Source: an uncultured Muribaculaceae bacterium
GTDB lineage: Bacteria; Bacteroidota; Bacteroidia; Bacteroidales; Muribaculaceae
Reading direction: 5' to 3'
Assembly: GCA_958436175.1 (NCBI GenBank)
Contig: CAUBJF010000001.1
Coordinates: forward strand, 469,515-533,514
Length of the DNA stretch: 64,000 bases
Numbering within the stretch: position 1 is the first letter of the stretch; the number at the start of each line of letters is the position of its first letter. Below the pieces are notes generated by a model that saw only the letters and a list, made by a program, of their open reading frames with translations, was not told the DNA's origin and did no database searches. The position numbers were made by a program, and so were the translations under genes. Positions 16,664 through 26,306 of this stretch are shown here, one piece after another.

Positions 16664-17402
16664 CAAGGACGGGACGATGATCCGACGCAATCGGGTTATC
16701 GATCACTGTGTCTGTCAGTACCTCAACATTATCGACCCTGGGCACATCGACCATGATGTAGTCCAGGGTTCTGTTTGGTACGTCGGCAGGGAAAGTAAGC
16801 TGCGTCGTGTCGGTCAGTATTTTGAAGTCCTTCGCCATCGTACCTATCACCTCCGACGAGGGCAGGGCGTTGAAATCACCGGCGACGAAGAATGGCTTAT
16901 CGTACGACCCGGCTATGGTGCGGATAATCTCGGCGGATTTGACACGGTCGGCCTCAGTCAGCGAAAGATGAGTGCAGGCAAAGGCAAAATCCTCGAACTC
17001 AGCGACTATCAGTGCCCGCGCCTCCTCGCTGCCGGGGAGGGCGTAACGCCGCACAGCCAACGGCTCGTCCTTTGCCAGTATTCCGATCCCATATTTGCCA
17101 CCGTCGTAGTCTATCGCCGGAGCATAAAAGGGCTTCAGGCCCGTGCGTGAGGCCAGTTCGCCAAGTACATATTTATGATTGCTGCGAGCTGTCATGCTGT
17201 CGAGTTCCTGCACGGCTACCACGTCGGGATTCTGCCCGGCTATGACCTCGGCGGTACGGACAAAGTCGCGCCGGCCGTCCATTCCGGCTCCGCTCTTGAC
17301 ATTATAGCTCATCACCACCAGCTCCCTGGCATCCATCGCGCAGAAAGCTCCTGCAACAGCCACGACTCCGCAGCACAATATCTTAAGACCTGTCATTTTC
17401 AT
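16647..17402 (-). CDS. exported endonuclease/exonuclease/phosphatase family protein
   Basis: A 251-residue EEP-fold phosphodiesterase. An N-terminal signal-like segment (ILCCGVVAVAGAFCAMDA) precedes the domain. Catalytic features are intact: S-Y-N-V near residue 32, V-Q-E-L-D (metal Glu), G-D-F-N-A and the terminal S-D-H-R-P-V His. The family includes DNases, sphingomyelinases and inositol-polyphosphate phosphatases; Bacteroidales have many exported copies of unknown substrate. Its end overlaps the end of the convergent CoA-transferase gene. Confidence 0.88.
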   Translation of the reverse strand: MKMTGLKILCCGVVAVAGAFCAMDARELVVMSYNVKSGAGMDGRRDFVRTAEVIAGQNPDVVAVQELDSMTARSNHKYVLGELASRTGLKPFYAPAIDYDGGKYGIGILAKDEPLAVRRYALPGSEEARALIVAEFEDFAFACTHLSLTEADRVKSAEIIRTIAGSYDKPFFVAGDFNALPSSEVIGTMAKDFKILTDTTQLTFPADVPNRTLDYIMVDVPRVDNVEVLTDTVIDNPIASDHRPVLVKVRF

Positions 17403-17444
17403 CAGTCATCATCATTTTAATAAGTTCCAACATAGAATCTCCAG

Positions 17445-17452
17445 CAAAGATA
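17445..17452 (-). promoter_or_regulatory. -7 box TATCTTTG of the EEP-family gene
   Basis: TATCTTTG matches the consensus and lies 43 bases upstream of the start codon at 17402 on the same strand. Confidence 0.6.
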
Positions 17453-17526
17453 CGCTTTTTGCTCTAAGCTCTAAAAAAATGAACCGGCGAATAGTATTAC
17501 ACCTATAGCATTTTCAGCGTCAACCA

Positions 17527-17557
17527 ATTGCCAAATCATCATTTTTTACTAATTTTG
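17527..17557 (+). promoter_or_regulatory. promoter of a structured RNA gene
   Basis: The -7 box TAATTTTG (17550-17557) is preceded, 19 bases earlier, by ATTG (17527-17530) as a -33 element. The spacing fits the TTTG-N19-21-TAnnTTTG Bacteroidetes promoter. The predicted RNA start (about 17562-17566) is followed at once by a candidate stem strand. Confidence 0.6.
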
Positions 17558-17562
17558 CGATA

Positions 17563-17889
17563 AGAACCCTGCGATACGTGGTGCCTCAAAGGAGGGTCAA
17601 CACCGGGCATTGGGTGGTTCGTTTTACATACGAAAGGCGTTTACCGCGCTTTCTTCTTGGCCTTCAAAACGTAGGAAATTTTGAATTTGCAACCAAGATT
17701 AAAGCAATAGTAGATGCCCCATGGGTACGTTTATGTACATCCTGCCTGTAGTAGAGATATTGCAAGTATGGGATTACGCATATACATACTTCGCGGGGTC
17801 CTTCTACCATTGCTCATTCTGTTGCAATGGTATTTCCTACGACCCTGAAGGCGGAATGAGCATGGTGATAGGCTCCCGCTTTTCTTTTA
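17563..17889 (+). ncRNA. candidate structured non-coding RNA, about 325 nt
   Basis: This stretch fills the gap between the EEP gene and the helicase operon. It has a promoter, strong long-range pairing and an end hairpin with a T-run. GCCTTC (17660-17665) pairs with GAAGGC (17847-17852), and CGTAGGAAAT (17670-17679) with ATTTCCTACG (17832-17841). Inside this closing stem lie AAGTATG/CATACTT (17764-17791), ACCATTGC/GCAATGGT (17806-17831, stacked on the closing stem), GCCCC/GGGGT, and a small GTAC hairpin. The 5' third (17568-17675) forms its own arm with TTCGT/ACGAA and an alternative CCTGCG/CGTAGG pairing. RNase P, tmRNA and SRP RNA signatures were looked for and not seen. A 6S-like or lineage-specific RNA is possible. 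Confidence 0.55.
17851..17889 (+). terminator. terminator of the structured RNA
   Basis: GCGG-AAT-GAGC, a 10-base loop, GCTC-CCGC, then TTTTCTTTT. The stem has a three-base bulge, so it is moderate in strength. It lies 57 bases before the helicase start codon. Confidence 0.5.
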
Positions 17890-17945
17890 TCCTACCAATC
17901 TAATAGCCATGTGGAGTCAATGGCCATTTTGCCTTAGGCTCTGCA

Positions 17946-20900
17946 ATGCTAATTGACAACAAAAAAGATAGATATGATGATGGTCTTAATATAGTCACTG
18001 TCTGGGACTTTATTAAGACCTATGCCGCTATCCCTCACCAGCAGGGTAGCTTTGACATCGTAACTGGTTATTTCACTCTCCGTGCATTAAGTAAGTTCTA
18101 CCATGAGATTCCCGAAGAAGTGGAATACCGACTTCTATCTTCGGAGTTGCTTAAAGATGAAAATGACGAAAAGCATATTATAGACCTTCTCCGTGGGGAC
18201 GAAGGTATCGGCACTACATTTGAACTCGAACAATACGTCAAAGACGCAAAGGCTTTCTTGCTCCGTGATACTGTCAAATGTAAAGCCATAACCAATGCTT
18301 TCTGTCATGCCAAAGTATATCTTTACGAGCCAAACGACATGAGGCGTAAAGGTTTCTTTCTATCCGGCAGCAGCAACCTTACTGACTCAGGTCTTGGACT
18401 GCGTCCTTCGTCTAATGTTGAGCTTACGATGGGTAAAACCGCCGACAGGTCGGATGCAGACTATCGCGAACTAACAAATTGGTTCGATGAAATTTGGAGC
18501 ATAGCATCTGATACTTTGCCGGTTAATCGTGAGAAACCAAAGGGCGAACGCATTTCTGTCAAAGAATATTTCATCCGTCAGATTGACGATTTCTTCCGTA
18601 AATATACTCCGGAAGAAATCTATTATAAGATTCTTTTTGAGCTTTTCAATGCCGACCTCGACCTCGATGCATCTATCGAGCATCGGCAGGATATGTCACT
18701 TCTACAAACGAGTACCATTTGGAAAACGCTTTTCAATTATCAACAGAAAGGTGTCATATCCCTTATTAAAATGCTCCGTAAATACAACGGCGCAATTCTT
18801 GCTGATGCAGTCGGTCTCGGTAAGACTTTCTCGGCTCTCGCCGTCATAAAATATTTTCAGACACAGGGTTTTACTACTGTTCTCCTGTGCCCTAAAAAAC
18901 TTGAACAGAACTGGAAACAATACCGGCGTCGCAATGGCTCGCGCTTTGAAAGCGACGAGTTCGACTATATAGTTCGATTCCATACCGATTTCCAAAACGA
19001 GCGTCTGGAATATCGTTATGATGATGCTCGACTTTCTTGGCTTCAACGCCAAAAGAAAGTGTTGATTGTCATTGATGAAAGCCATAATCTTCGCAATGAA
19101 AAATCGTCGCGGTATCAGGATTTGCTCGCTTCGCTTGTGCAGAACCAACCCGGACAGGAACATCGCGACGTGAGAATCCTGATGTTGTCGGCTACCCCCA
19201 TAAACACCGGCCTTAACGATGTCAAAGGACAGTTCAACCTCATTGGTCGTGGCGTCGATACCGCTTTCAACACCGATGACTTCGGCGTTGAGTCGCTGCG
19301 CAACTTATTCGCCGACGCACAGCGAAAATATACACAGTGGTGTGACAATCCGGCACGAACCATTGGCGGCTTCATTAAAACCCTTCCACCCAAGTTTTTC
19401 AATCTTACAGACAAACTTATCGTTGCTCGTACTCGTAAACTGATTGAAAATACCCTCGGTGAAAACCTCGGTTTCCCTGAAAAGGAAAAACCGCTCAATG
19501 TTTACCAAGGTGTAGACCACTTCGGCAATCTCAAATCTACCGAGGAAATATATGCCGCTTTTGAAGACTTGTTTCTTGCCGCGTATCAGCCGAGTCTATT
19601 TATGGAGGCAACTCGCAAGAAGTCTGAAAAGGCTGCCGCCGCCGAAGCATGGAACGACGAAGTAAACCGCGAGCGTTTCCTTGTGAAGATGATGGGCATA
19701 CTGTTTATGAAGCGTCTTGAATCTTCGTGGTTCTCTCTTTTAAGTACCGTTAAAAAAGTGCTCGACGTTCACGAAGCGACGCTTGAAAAAGTGAAGAAGT
19801 TCCGCGCCGGTCTTAACGTTGACCCATTAACGCCTTCTCTTTTCGACGGCGACGAAGAAGATGGCGACATCGACGATGACGAGTTCTTCGCTTTGCGAAA
19901 GGGAACTATCAAGCTTTCCGAGATGAAAAACATCGGAGGCTTCCAACGCGCTCTCGAATCCGACATTAAGAAACTTAATGCCCTATATCTCGGACTTATT
20001 GACTTCCAACGTAAATACGAGTCCGGCATCGAGCGCGACGTAAAGCTTGATGAACTTGAACGTATTCTCCGCGAGAAGCAACTTCAACCTAACAGGAAAG
20101 TCGTAATATTCACAGTATATGCCGACACCGCCAAGTTCATCTTCGACGAACTTGTAAAGCGTGGCTTTACTAATATCGCGTCGGCAAGCGGCTCAAATTC
20201 GTATTCCACCGGCTCTCAAACTCCCGACGGTTATTTCTCGCTCTTACAGCGCTTCGCTCCGTTCAGCAAACTCTACAAGGAACTTGACTGGCGCGACCTT
20301 TACGAAAAGGCAGGCCTTAGCCGTGAGGAATACTATAACGATGACAAGCAACGCTGGGACGTTCCTTACGATGTTTGGCATTCACTCATTCTCAAATACG
20401 AGCCAAAGTACGCCAAACTACTCAATGACCCGATCGACATTCTTATAGCCACCGACTGCCTCTCGGAAGGTCAAAACCTTCAGGACGCAGATATGCAGAT
20501 TAACTACGATATCCACTGGAACCCGGTGCGCCTGATTCAGCGTTTCGGTCGTATCGACCGTATCGGCTCACCCAACGAGTTAATCCGCTGCGTCAACTTT
20601 TGGCCCGCTAAAAGTTTCGAGGAATATCTGCATCTCGAATCACGCGTTCAAAACCGCATGGCGGCTATGACTCTCGTCGGTTCCGAGACTCAGGAGCTGA
20701 ACGACGAATTTGTGAAAATGGTCGAGGACAATCCTCTCCAGGACCGCAACGCCGACCGGTTACTTCAGGAATTGCAAAACAACTCGATCAGCGACATTGA
20801 GAGTCCGCGCACTCTGTCGCTGAAAGACTTCTCTTTTGAGGTCTATCGTCAGGACTTGATAGATTACTTCGAGAAGAACAAAGAAGTTTTCCGCCGTATG

Positions 20901-21371
20901 CCTAACGGCATATTCTCCGGCTTCGCCTTTGACGGGAATCTTTTTGACACTATGGGCGAATCGCTCATTGGCGTAGTGGGCTATCCTCACCGCGAGGAAG
21001 GCTCTACCAAACCTTATCGCGAAATCTATCTTATGTGTCAGCCTGTCGATAAATCCATACCGGCGATTTACCGCGAGCTTAACCGCGCAGAAATTCTCGA
21101 ATTTCTCCGTCAGAATAAAATAGCCGAGCGTTGTGTACCCCAATGGATAGAGACCGGCGACGCATCCCGTCTCACACGATTATCAGAAATCATGCAAGAC
21201 TGGATGAATACCCAGATTCCCCAAAGGGCACAGTCATCTGCCGTCGCACTCCTTAAATCCAATAAACTCACCAAAAAACCTGCTGCCAACGATGGTACTC
21301 TGCTTGAAGACAAGTTCAAGCTCGAAAATTTCGACCTCGTCGTTTGGGAGTATGTCACTATAAACGAATGA
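17946..21371 (+). CDS. PLD-domain SNF2-type helicase, probable defence system component
   Basis: A 1141-residue protein. An N-terminal phospholipase-D-like domain carries H-A-K (His121, Lys123) and a downstream GSSNLT motif. It is followed by a superfamily 2 SNF2-type motor: Walker A D-A-V-G-L-G-K-T (287-294), Walker B D-E-S-H (377-380), motif [10 protein letters not shown], and motif [15 protein letters not shown] (862-874). Between the motor halves is a long charged insertion. The PLD fold may act as nuclease or DNA clamp. Four bases separate it from the following methyltransferase gene, so they form an operon. The pair resembles DNA-modification defence systems of the DISARM/BREX type, but no other core genes of those systems are here. 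Confidence 0.85.
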   Translation: MLIDNKKDRYDDGLNIVTVWDFIKTYAAIPHQQGSFDIVTGYFTLRALSKFYHEIPEEVEYRLLSSELLKDENDEKHIIDLLRGDEGIGTTFELEQYVKDAKAFLLRDTVKCKAITNAFCHAKVYLYEPNDMRRKGFFLSGSSNLTDSGLGLRPSSNVELTMGKTADRSDADYRELTNWFDEIWSIASDTLPVNREKPKGERISVKEYFIRQIDDFFRKYTPEEIYYKILFELFNADLDLDASIEHRQDMSLLQTSTIWKTLFNYQQKGVISLIKMLRKYNGAILADAVGLGKTFSALAVIKYFQTQGFTTVLLCPKKLEQNWKQYRRRNGSRFESDEFDYIVRFHTDFQNERLEYRYDDARLSWLQRQKKVLIVIDESHNLRNEKSSRYQDLLASLVQNQPGQEHRDVRILMLSATPINTGLNDVKGQFNLIGRGVDTAFNTDDFGVESLRNLFADAQRKYTQWCDNPARTIGGFIKTLPPKFFNLTDKLIVARTRKLIENTLGENLGFPEKEKPLNVYQGVDHFGNLKSTEEIYAAFEDLFLAAYQPSLFMEATRKKSEKAAAAEAWNDEVNRERFLVKMMGILFMKRLESSWFSLLSTVKKVLDVHEATLEKVKKFRAGLNVDPLTPSLFDGDEEDGDIDDDEFFALRKGTIKLSEMKNIGGFQRALESDIKKLNALYLGLIDFQRKYESGIERDVKLDELERILREKQLQPNRKVVIFTVYADTAKFIFDELVKRGFTNIASASGSNSYSTGSQTPDGYFSLLQRFAPFSKLYKELDWRDLYEKAGLSREEYYNDDKQRWDVPYDVWHSLILKYEPKYAKLLNDPIDILIATDCLSEGQNLQDADMQINYDIHWNPVRLIQRFGRIDRIGSPNELIRCVNFWPAKSFEEYLHLESRVQNRMAAMTLVGSETQELNDEFVKMVEDNPLQDRNADRLLQELQNNSISDIESPRTLSLKDFSFEVYRQDLIDYFEKNKEVFRRMPNGIFSGFAFDGNLFDTMGESLIGVVGYPHREEGSTKPYREIYLMCQPVDKSIPAIYRELNRAEILEFLRQNKIAERCVPQWIETGDASRLTRLSEIMQDWMNTQIPQRAQSSAVALLKSNKLTKKPAANDGTLLEDKFKLENFDLVVWEYVTINE

Positions 21372-21375
21372 ACCG

Positions 21376-24300
21376 ATGAAAAGCGTTCTTCATAAATTCA
21401 TTACTGAGCCCCTGTTCGATGCAACTGAGGCCATGCTTTCGCATCTTCATATTAAGTTCACCGCTCAAAGCAAGACTCCGCTTTCGTTTGCTGAACTATA
21501 TTCCGATACAACTTCTTCCCCAATGCCACAGGCATTGCTGCAGGTGGTCGATAAGTTAAATAATACTTATCTTATTGGCGCTATTGATGAAGATAGTCTT
21601 GAAGGACGTCAATCCGATTTTGATATTCAAAAACCGCTTGACGGCAAATATCAGACTATGCTTGTGTTTGCTGTTGACATCAAACCCGGCATTTCTCTTA
21701 CACGCGGGGAACTCGCAACACTCACACGTGGATTTAACCGCATGGCGCCTCAACTCCCGGTTGTGGTTTTCGTTAAAAACGGCGATAAACTAACTCTCGC
21801 CACCTGCGAGCGTTCTGAATATCGACAGAACTGGCGTGAGGGTGAAAAGCTTGGTAAAGTATCTATCCTCCGCGATATAAATTGCGCCCATCCTCACCGA
21901 GGACACATCGACATCCTCGAAACCCTCGGAGACAAAGCATATCCGACGTTTGATGAGCTTTATAAGCACTGGCTCGATGTTTTCTCGTCTGAACTGCTCA
22001 CCCGGAAGTTCTATACCGAACTTTCCGAATGGTATGCTTGGGTTATCAGTAGCGGCGAGGTCAAATTCCCTAATGACCTATCCACTACCGAGGACGATGC
22101 GAAATATAATCATGAAGCTGTAATACGCCTGATTACTCGACTGATATTCGTTTGGTTCCTCAAACAGAAGAAACTTATCCCCGGTGAGTTCTTTGAGGAA
22201 AAAGCCATTGCTGAAAAGTTTATCGAAAACTTCGACCCACACTCGACGGATTCGCTGTTCTACGACCCGAAGCAGAGCAAATACTATCGTCTTATTCTGC
22301 AAAATCTTTTCTTTGCCATGCTCAATCGTCCAATCAAGGACGAAGAATCAGGCAACGATGAAAACCGCAGATTTGTCACCGACCGTCGCTATAAGGGCGT
22401 AAGCACCGATTACAATATCAATAACCTACTTCGCTATCGCTCGGAGTTTAAAGATGGGGGCGCCGACCGTCTGCTCGAATTGGCAAACTCCCAAGTGCCG
22501 TTCCTTAATGGCGGGTTGTTTGAGTGCCTTGACGATAAGGACAATGGTATGTATTATGATGGTTTTTCTGAACGAAAAGCATCACTGGAACAACTATCTT
22601 TCCCCGACTATTTCTTCTTCGGTGAAGAAGTCGGACAAGATGTTGACTTGTCGACATGGTATGATGACAAAAAGAAAAACCACGTCCATGTTCACAGCCT
22701 AATCAACATTCTTAACCATTACAACTTTACTGTTGAGGAAAATACTCCGCTCGATCAGGAAGTATCACTCGACCCTGAACTTCTCGGTAAAGTATTCGAG
22801 AACTTGTTGGCTTCATATAACCCCGAAACCAATACCACCGCTCGCAAACAAACAGGTTCTTTCTATACGCCTCGCGACATCGTCAAATATATGGTAGATG
22901 AAAGCCTCATCGCCCATTTAAAGCGCACTTGTCCTGCGCTCGACGAGTCGGTTTTCCGTAATCTGTTCGATTATTCCGTTGATAATTTTGATGTGCCGGA
23001 GGCTGACAGGAAAGCAATCATGTCTGCTTTATATAATTGCAAGGTTCTTGACCCTGCTTGTGGTTCCGGCGCCTTCCCAATGGGTATACTTCAACAGATG
23101 GTTCATGCTCTCCGTAAACTCGACCCCACAAACGAGATGTGGCGCGAGTTTATCCTTGATATTTCCTTGAAGAAAGATAAGGAAGCATATCAGATAGAAG
23201 ATGAAGAAGAACGCACCCGTTTACGTGCCGACATCGAGCAGTCCTTCAACCGCAATGTCAATGACCCGGACTATGCCCGTAAACTTTACCTAATTGAAAA
23301 TTGCATCTATGGTGTTGATATTCAACCTATCGCCACTCAGATCAGCAAACTGCGTTTCTTCATCTCCCTTGTCGCTGAACAAAATCCTACAAACATTGCG
23401 ACAGAGAATTTTGGGATTCGTCCATTACCCAACCTTGAGGCAAAATTCGTTTCAGCAAATACTTTAGTTCCGCTTGAGAAAAACGAAAACTTATTTTCGT
23501 CAAGTGAAATATTAGAAACTATAAAAACAAAACTCTCCGAAGCGAACCATAAAATTTTTATGGCTCGTCGAAATGCTGAAAAAAGAAAAATCAAAGAGCA
23601 CATAAAGGAAATTAGAACCAAATACGCGTCAACATTGAAAGAGCTTGGTACTATTGGTGAAAGTTCTTCTTCTATGTTGGCTTCTTGGGATATGTTTAAC
23701 CAAAACTCATCCTCTCCTTTCTTTGATATGGAATGGATGTTTGGCATTAATGATGGCTTTGACATTGTCATAGCTAATCCTCCCTATGTCGTTACTAAGA
23801 AGAATGATTGGCCAATATACACCTGGAATACAGATTTATATAAAATGTTCTTTGAAAGAACCTGCAAAGTCAAGGAACATTTTGCAAAGGACAAGGGCGT
23901 AGTATGCTATATCACTCCTAAATTCTATCTATTGAATAAGGATGATAAAGAAATGCGTCATTTCTTTATGGATAAAGTTAACTTAGTATCCCTTGCTTTA
24001 TGCAATCCTTTTGATGCAGTGACAGAGAATGTCATAACGATTTTTACACTGGAACAACCTCGTTCTAAAAGTGTTCCTACTTTTAAATACGATGCTGATT
24101 CTAAGGTGTTTGATATACTGCCTAAATTATCTTTCTTGTACAGCAAATCCAATGAGTACAGCGAAATGATAATCGGGCTGGATGAAGATTTAATTGTTCT
24201 TTTGGACAAGATTAAATCTAATAATCCGCTTCTTCGAGATATTTCTAAATCAAAACGAGGCGCTGAAGTAGGTAAAAAATATCTAAGAGAACAGCAAGCA

Positions 24301-24867
24301 GGAGTTCCGGCATTAATTGGCATGGACACGTCCAAATACTCTATAGACTGGCAGCACACTTACTTGCCAGATAATCATAAGGAATATAAGAGGTTAGCTG
24401 ACTTCTTTAATTTACCCCTTATTTATGTACGTCGTGTTGACTCTTGCTTGACTGCAACCATTCCAACAGAAGATACTATTTATGCTTTTAATAAAAATAT
24501 CTATGGCATTTTTATAAAACCAAATAGTAGCTATTCACGTCTGTTCGTCGTTGGTTGGTTAAACTCAAAAGCCGTTGATTTCTATTACAAGAAACGTTTC
24601 TCTACTAAAAAAGAGGAAGCCTTTCCTGAAATTCAAACTTATCTTTACGAACAGTTGCCCTTACCTCCACATAAATCGGAGATTATTGAACGTGTTGAGT
24701 CTCTGGTAAAACAACTGTTAGCGAATCCATTGTCTATCGAGCATCGAACAGAAATTGACAAAAATATTTATAGGATGTATGGCCTTAGCTATGAAGATAT
24801 ACTTGTTATAGACCCCGAAACCACCATCACCGAAGAAGAATACAACCGCCGTGACCAAATCAATTAA
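21376..24867 (+). CDS. Eco57I-like N6-adenine DNA methyltransferase, large fusion form
   Basis: A 1163-residue protein. The N-terminal 480 residues carry no motif I am sure of, but include a conserved-looking region (ISLTRGELATLTRGFNR, EWYAW) that may be a nuclease-like or regulatory domain. The gamma-class methyltransferase core follows: SAM motif D-P-A-C-G-S-G (559-565) and catalytic N-P-P-Y (801-804). The part after NPPY is the target-recognition region. From about 23,410 to 24,770 the DNA is clearly more A+T-rich than the first part, and the last 20 codons return to G+C-rich use. This suggests exchange of the recognition domain. It probably modifies host DNA, with the helicase acting on unmodified phage DNA. 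Confidence 0.87.
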   Translation: MKSVLHKFITEPLFDATEAMLSHLHIKFTAQSKTPLSFAELYSDTTSSPMPQALLQVVDKLNNTYLIGAIDEDSLEGRQSDFDIQKPLDGKYQTMLVFAVDIKPGISLTRGELATLTRGFNRMAPQLPVVVFVKNGDKLTLATCERSEYRQNWREGEKLGKVSILRDINCAHPHRGHIDILETLGDKAYPTFDELYKHWLDVFSSELLTRKFYTELSEWYAWVISSGEVKFPNDLSTTEDDAKYNHEAVIRLITRLIFVWFLKQKKLIPGEFFEEKAIAEKFIENFDPHSTDSLFYDPKQSKYYRLILQNLFFAMLNRPIKDEESGNDENRRFVTDRRYKGVSTDYNINNLLRYRSEFKDGGADRLLELANSQVPFLNGGLFECLDDKDNGMYYDGFSERKASLEQLSFPDYFFFGEEVGQDVDLSTWYDDKKKNHVHVHSLINILNHYNFTVEENTPLDQEVSLDPELLGKVFENLLASYNPETNTTARKQTGSFYTPRDIVKYMVDESLIAHLKRTCPALDESVFRNLFDYSVDNFDVPEADRKAIMSALYNCKVLDPACGSGAFPMGILQQMVHALRKLDPTNEMWREFILDISLKKDKEAYQIEDEEERTRLRADIEQSFNRNVNDPDYARKLYLIENCIYGVDIQPIATQISKLRFFISLVAEQNPTNIATENFGIRPLPNLEAKFVSANTLVPLEKNENLFSSSEILETIKTKLSEANHKIFMARRNAEKRKIKEHIKEIRTKYASTLKELGTIGESSSSMLASWDMFNQNSSSPFFDMEWMFGINDGFDIVIANPPYVVTKKNDWPIYTWNTDLYKMFFERTCKVKEHFAKDKGVVCYITPKFYLLNKDDKEMRHFFMDKVNLVSLALCNPFDAVTENVITIFTLEQPRSKSVPTFKYDADSKVFDILPKLSFLYSKSNEYSEMIIGLDEDLIVLLDKIKSNNPLLRDISKSKRGAEVGKKYLREQQAGVPALIGMDTSKYSIDWQHTYLPDNHKEYKRLADFFNLPLIYVRRVDSCLTATIPTEDTIYAFNKNIYGIFIKPNSSYSRLFVVGWLNSKAVDFYYKKRFSTKKEEAFPEIQTYLYEQLPLPPHKSEIIERVESLVKQLLANPLSIEHRTEIDKNIYRMYGLSYEDILVIDPETTITEEEYNRRDQIN

Positions 24868-24925
24868 GGCAATTCCATGAAAGACATATTTATAGCTACC
24901 AATGAACCTCTGTAGGTTCTGAGTG

Positions 24926-25966
24926 CTATCTGTATAATAAATCGCGATATACCTGTTCAGTATCGAAATTATTCAATCTATAGAACCTACTATCCAATTC
25001 TGTTTGAAATATTGGTATCTTTAAATCTTCGGCTATTTCATTAAGCTTTTTTCTAACGTTCTTTTGTGCTCTACAACCAATAAAAATTGCGGCAGCATAA
25101 GGGAAAGATATCGTTTCGTTTACCTTGTTACAAATCAACCGCCACTCTCCTTCGTACTTCCAGACGGTTGATTTCGTCAACAATGATTTACTTACCTTAT
25201 CAATAACAGTCTGTCTGTCTTGCTCAGATGACTGTCCTCTTAAATGTCGTAATAATACCATTTTAGGTATGAACACTCTGTGTTTTGTATATTTAACCGG
25301 CTGAAATGTTCGAAATAACTTATAATCTATAGCTTTATCTACGACATTTTCATCAAAACAATACATAACGCAGAAACCTTTATGATTCATTGCATAATGA
25401 GACCACATCAAATTAGTTTGGTCAATATTGTAATTATTCTCACAATTACAAAAGCAACTTACACCTATATTTACGTATTCATCAAATTCTCTGAGAATCC
25501 CATTACACAGTATTAGTATCTGACGAATTTGATTTTTAACTGTTTTGCTGAATTGCGAATCCTTATTTAGTAGAATTGAAGACAAAGCATCTTCTATAGT
25601 ATCGGTATAGTCATCTCTATGATGGATTGGCGAAGTGTCGCGTGTATGATATATTAAATCTAAATCAGTCCAATCAAATGCACCCTCTCGAAGTTTATTT
25701 CGCTCTAAATTTTTACATGAACTACAAATCCAATCGATTAGCTTTCTTTTTATTAATGCATCATGATTGAAGGTTAGTCGGCAATCATATGGATCATTGA
25801 AATCAATCGGGTTCGATAGGAAGATCTTTTCGTCTCTGACAGATTCAAAATTATAATTTTTAGGAGAATAGAATTTAAGTAAGAAGTTTGGCTTGTGGTC
25901 ACTCTGGGCAACCGGATTGGTAGAAAGATAATTAAGTATATCTTCAGACGAAAATTGTATGCTCAT
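24926..25966 (-). CDS. DUF2971 family protein
   Basis: A 346-residue protein (ATG at 25966; a GTG two codons earlier is also possible). The DUF2971 signature is clear: KFYSPKNYNFESVRDEKIFLSNPIDFNDPYD near the N-terminus, and L-M-W-S-H-Y-A-M-N-H-K-G-F-C in the middle. A Cys-rich short segment (SCFCNCENN) precedes it. The family is of unknown biochemistry and is often found in mobile or defence regions. The gene is strongly A+T-rich, runs convergent to the methyltransferase, and follows a small ORF in the same direction. No signal peptide or membrane helix is seen. Confidence 0.8.
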   Translation of the reverse strand: MSIQFSSEDILNYLSTNPVAQSDHKPNFLLKFYSPKNYNFESVRDEKIFLSNPIDFNDPYDCRLTFNHDALIKRKLIDWICSSCKNLERNKLREGAFDWTDLDLIYHTRDTSPIHHRDDYTDTIEDALSSILLNKDSQFSKTVKNQIRQILILCNGILREFDEYVNIGVSCFCNCENNYNIDQTNLMWSHYAMNHKGFCVMYCFDENVVDKAIDYKLFRTFQPVKYTKHRVFIPKMVLLRHLRGQSSEQDRQTVIDKVSKSLLTKSTVWKYEGEWRLICNKVNETISFPYAAAIFIGCRAQKNVRKKLNEIAEDLKIPIFQTELDSRFYRLNNFDTEQVYRDLLYR

Positions 25967-25985
25967 ATACACATTACAGTTATGA

Positions 25986-26228
25986 CTATCTATTGCCGCG
26001 AAATTTATCCATCAAACGATATAGATTCATACATTCCATTTTAGCCTTATTGGTATCTTGCTCTTCAAAAAATTCAAAGCCTAATTCTATGTATGACTTG
26101 ATAATATCATTATAGTCTTTGGACATACCATTGTTATCAATAGCTTCTTTTATCGTTTCAAGTGCTATTTTACGGTCATTATGCTGCAATGCTGCTATAA
26201 TCAAGTTAATAAAGTAATTATTATCCAT
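25986..26228 (-). CDS. small protein of unknown function
   Basis: An 80-residue acidic, mostly helical protein (IINLIIAALQHNDRK-like start; repeated Glu/Asp/Lys). It has no recognised domain. It lies 19 bases upstream of the DUF2971 gene on the same strand, has a -7 box 71 bases upstream, and shares its A+T-rich composition. It is probably the first gene of a two-gene unit, perhaps a partner or antitoxin-like regulator of the DUF2971 protein; that role is speculation. Confidence 0.6.
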   Translation of the reverse strand: MDNNYFINLIIAALQHNDRKIALETIKEAIDNNGMSKDYNDIIKSYIELGFEFFEEQDTNKAKMECMNLYRLMDKFRGNR

Positions 26229-26298
26229 ATTATTGGCCTATATCGCTAAATAAATACCTAATGAGCGCAAACTGTTCTTCTTTTTGTCATCTCAACTG

Positions 26299-26306
26299 CA
26301 AAGTTA
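26299..26306 (-). promoter_or_regulatory. -7 box TAACTTTG of the small ORF-DUF2971 unit
   Basis: TAACTTTG matches the consensus, 71 bases upstream of the 80-residue ORF, same strand. Confidence 0.5.

Noticed and set aside
17563..17889. RNase P RNA, tmRNA or SRP RNA
   Set aside because: The P4 consensus, the tRNA-like ends with tag frame, and the SRP tetraloop region were each looked for on both strands and not found.
17721..17903. 60-codon reading and a 44-codon overlapping reading inside the structured RNA
   Set aside because: Neither looks like a protein family, they lie within strongly paired RNA and run into the terminator hairpin.
21376..22800. PD-(D/E)XK nuclease in the methyltransferase N-terminus
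   Set aside because: Some D and E/K residues are suitably placed (near VDIKPG), but no convincing motif order, so no nuclease is called.
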